Source of the DNA: Saprospirales bacterium
Lineage (GTDB): Bacteria; Bacteroidota; Bacteroidia; Chitinophagales; Saprospiraceae
Length of the DNA stretch: 6,527 nucleotides
Direction of reading: 5' to 3'
NCBI GenBank assembly: GCA_003559985.1
Contig: PWJP01000097.1
Location: 1 to 6,527 of the forward strand
The notes beneath the pieces were generated by a model. That model was not told where the DNA came from, did not search any database, and saw nothing but the letters and a program-made list of their open reading frames with translations. Every line of letters starts with the position of its first letter. Position 1 is the stretch's first letter. The translations under genes and the position numbers were made by a program. Below are positions 5,058-6,527 of the stretch, piece by piece.

Positions 5058-6527
5058 TTACCTGCTAATTATAATGGTTTCCTGAAAATTGTCCCCGCAA
5101 ATATTAAATGACAACTTGTACAGCCCGGGACTGAGGTGGTTAATGTCCACTTTTTGTCGATTGCGATCCAGATTTTGATGCTCAAAAATGGTCCTTCCGG
5201 AGATATCGAGCAGGCTCCAGGACATCTGATCGCAAATTTCAGGTCCATCAAGTTCGATGTAAAAAGTCTCTCCGGCCGGGTTGGGGAAAACCATTATGTC
5301 AAATTCCTCTCGCGATAAGGTCACGGTGGAGGTGATTTCGTCCGCTGTGACAGTGATTTCTTCTCTTTCACTTTCAGCTCCGTCATTGTCCGTGGCCACA
5401 GCGCGCAGGACAAAAGTGCCGGCCTCCTCGATTTCCAGATCAAATTCGTAGGGAACTCTGTCAAAATTGGCCACCGATATGCCGTTTATGGTGAGATCCA
5501 TGCTGTTGACAAATCCATCCAGGTCTTCAGCCTTGATTTCTATGGGAAGATTTACCGGAAAATCGGATTCAAAAATGGTGTCGCCGGCCGGATTGGAAAA
5601 CTCTACCAAAGGAGCTTGATTTTCAACTGCTGCATCTTTTATAAAAATTCGGTCCAGGTAGAGGAAATTGCCCCAACCACCCCGGTTCGTAAAGGTCAAT
5701 CTTATGTTTTCACCGGACATTTCTGATAAATCGGCCTCGATATTGGTCCACTCCGAGCAGTCTGCCGGCGTATAAGGATTTTCCCCGGTAGGGGGCGAAG
5801 TGGCGAGTTCCAGACCGCTGGCATTGAAGAGGACATTGGTCTCTCCGTCACATGTCTCAGCCATCACTTCGAGTGCGTCTCCGAAATCTTCACTAAATGG
5901 GGCGTAGGCGTAACTGAAATACAGCCTCGGTTCTTCCATTTCTGTCAAATCGAAGTCTGCAGTCAGTGTGGTGTTGATCCCGCGGTTGTCGTTATTGAAA
6001 TTATCTACTCGTATCGCCCTGTCGTTTCCGCAATTGGACCCATCAAAAACGGTCCACTCAAAGTCCCTGTTTTCATTGCTCACGCGATTGGTCCAAATGT
6101 CCTGATCCAGACCTTCGGCAAAATCCTCCGGGTACGGAATGTCCCCACCTTCGGAGATGTGGACGAAGTTTTCCATCCAGATGCTGTCGCGGCCAAGCTG
6201 ATTTTCGACCACCAGCAAGACGTCATAATTTCCCGGCTGGTCGTAGCGGACTATGGGATTGGGCAGGTCTGATGTCTCTGGTATTCCCCCGTCAAAAAAC
6301 CACTGCCTTTCAATAACTCCGCCTTCCGAGCGGTCCAAAAACCGGATGGAAGATCCCGGACAGGGTTCGTCAATATTGCTGCTGAATTTGGCTGTGGGAG
6401 CGGACTCCGGCTCGATGACCTCGTAGCCGAAATAACCCTCAGGTGCCACAATGGGCCTTTTTTGTTGTTTGCCCGACATGGATACAGCCCTGATGTAGTA
6501 CTGCACCTCCGAACCGAATTCCATGGC
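5058..6527 (-). CDS. Secreted multidomain protein with T9SS C-terminal sorting signal, N-terminus outside the window
   Basis: C-terminal 489 codons of a large protein exported by the type IX secretion system. The frame stays open to the right edge (Ala codon at 6525-6527), so the ATG at 6522-6524 is internal. Counting that Met as 1, residues ~5-36 (VQYYIRAVSMSG, VAPEGYFGYEV) look like the closing strand region of a preceding catalytic domain. A PKD domain follows at ~42-124, with a Cys-Pro-Gly turn, WFFDGGIPETSDLPNP and a G-Y-D-V-L-L strand. Residues ~131-297 form a jelly-roll/MAM-like carbohydrate or anchor-type module, with FSYAYAPFSEDFGDALEV and WGNFLYLDRIFI. An Ig-like domain occupies ~304-394, with APLVEF and ATDNDGAESE. 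The Por sorting tail starts at ~409: VFPNPAG, SLLDISGR, LSPGLYKLSF, and ends ETIIISR. The tail predicts outer-membrane translocation with cleavage and either release or surface anchoring. The enzymatic head is unseen; a peptidase or a peptidyl-arginine/agmatine deiminase-type domain is a guess from the junction motif. Confidence 0.93.
   Translation of the reverse strand, partial: AMEFGSEVQYYIRAVSMSGKQQKRPIVAPEGYFGYEVIEPESAPTAKFSSNIDEPCPGSSIRFLDRSEGGVIERQWFFDGGIPETSDLPNPIVRYDQPGNYDVLLVVENQLGRDSIWMENFVHISEGGDIPYPEDFAEGLDQDIWTNRVSNENRDFEWTVFDGSNCGNDRAIRVDNFNNDNRGINTTLTADFDLTEMEEPRLYFSYAYAPFSEDFGDALEVMAETCDGETNVLFNASGLELATSPPTGENPYTPADCSEWTNIEADLSEMSGENIRLTFTNRGGWGNFLYLDRIFIKDAAVENQAPLVEFSNPAGDTIFESDFPVNLPIEIKAEDLDGFVNSMDLTINGISVANFDRVPYEFDLEIEEAGTFVLRAVATDNDGAESEREEITVTADEITSTVTLSREEFDIMVFPNPAGETFYIELDGPEICDQMSWSLLDISGRTIFEHQNLDRNRQKVDINHLSPGLYKLSFNICGDNFQETIIISR

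Noticed and set aside
6522..6524. ATG as the start of the T9SS protein.
   Set aside because: The frame continues to the edge, there is no signal peptide after this Met, and T9SS cargo needs one; the true start is outside.
1..6527. Mobile elements, CRISPR arrays, tRNA or rRNA genes, defence or toxin-antitoxin systems.
   Set aside because: No spaced direct repeats, transposase motifs, tRNA-like folds or rRNA segments were seen; the window is nearly filled by six well-supported genes.

Overview
The window looks like chromosomal DNA of a free-living member of the Bacteroidota, possibly a marine Saprospiria or Lewinella-like lineage. The best evidence is the gene at the right edge. It ends in a type IX secretion (T9SS) Por-type sorting tail preceded by PKD and Ig-like domains, an arrangement essentially confined to this phylum. 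An OmpA-family porin with thrombospondin type 3 calcium-binding repeats and the lack of clear Shine-Dalgarno sequences before the starts fit the same picture. The species assignment is inference; the phylum is well supported.

Layout from left to right: (1) 1-1092, plus strand, is the C-terminal 363 residues of an ALDH7-family aldehyde dehydrogenase (alpha-aminoadipic semialdehyde dehydrogenase type), cut by the left edge. (2) 1093-1198 is a short convergent intergenic region with a strong inverted repeat. (3) 1199-2218, minus strand, is a complete UDP-glucose 4-epimerase (galE). (4) 2360-2926, minus, is a DinB-like metal-binding four-helix protein. (5) 2984-4258, minus, is a complete OmpA-family outer-membrane protein with TSP3 repeats and an acidic linker. 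(6) 4259-4487 is a 229-base intergenic region that probably holds the ompA-like promoter and a hairpin. (7) 4488-5024, minus, is a short, single-domain asparaginase-like protein. (8) 5058-6527, minus, is the C-terminal part of a large T9SS-secreted protein, cut by the right edge.

Everything from 1199 to 6527 is on the minus strand and converges on the ALDH gene. The spacing (33 bases between the T9SS gene and the asparaginase gene, 57 between the OmpA and DinB genes, 141 before galE) allows two transcription units: T9SS protein plus asparaginase-like, and OmpA plus DinB-like with or without galE. No common pathway joins these genes. The window reads as ordinary core and housekeeping content (lysine catabolism, nucleotide-sugar supply, envelope structure, secretion cargo). 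No mobile element, CRISPR array, tRNA, rRNA or defence system was found. No coherent new system is visible; the points worth checking are the single-domain asparaginase, the missing catalytic head of the T9SS protein, and a few hairpins.
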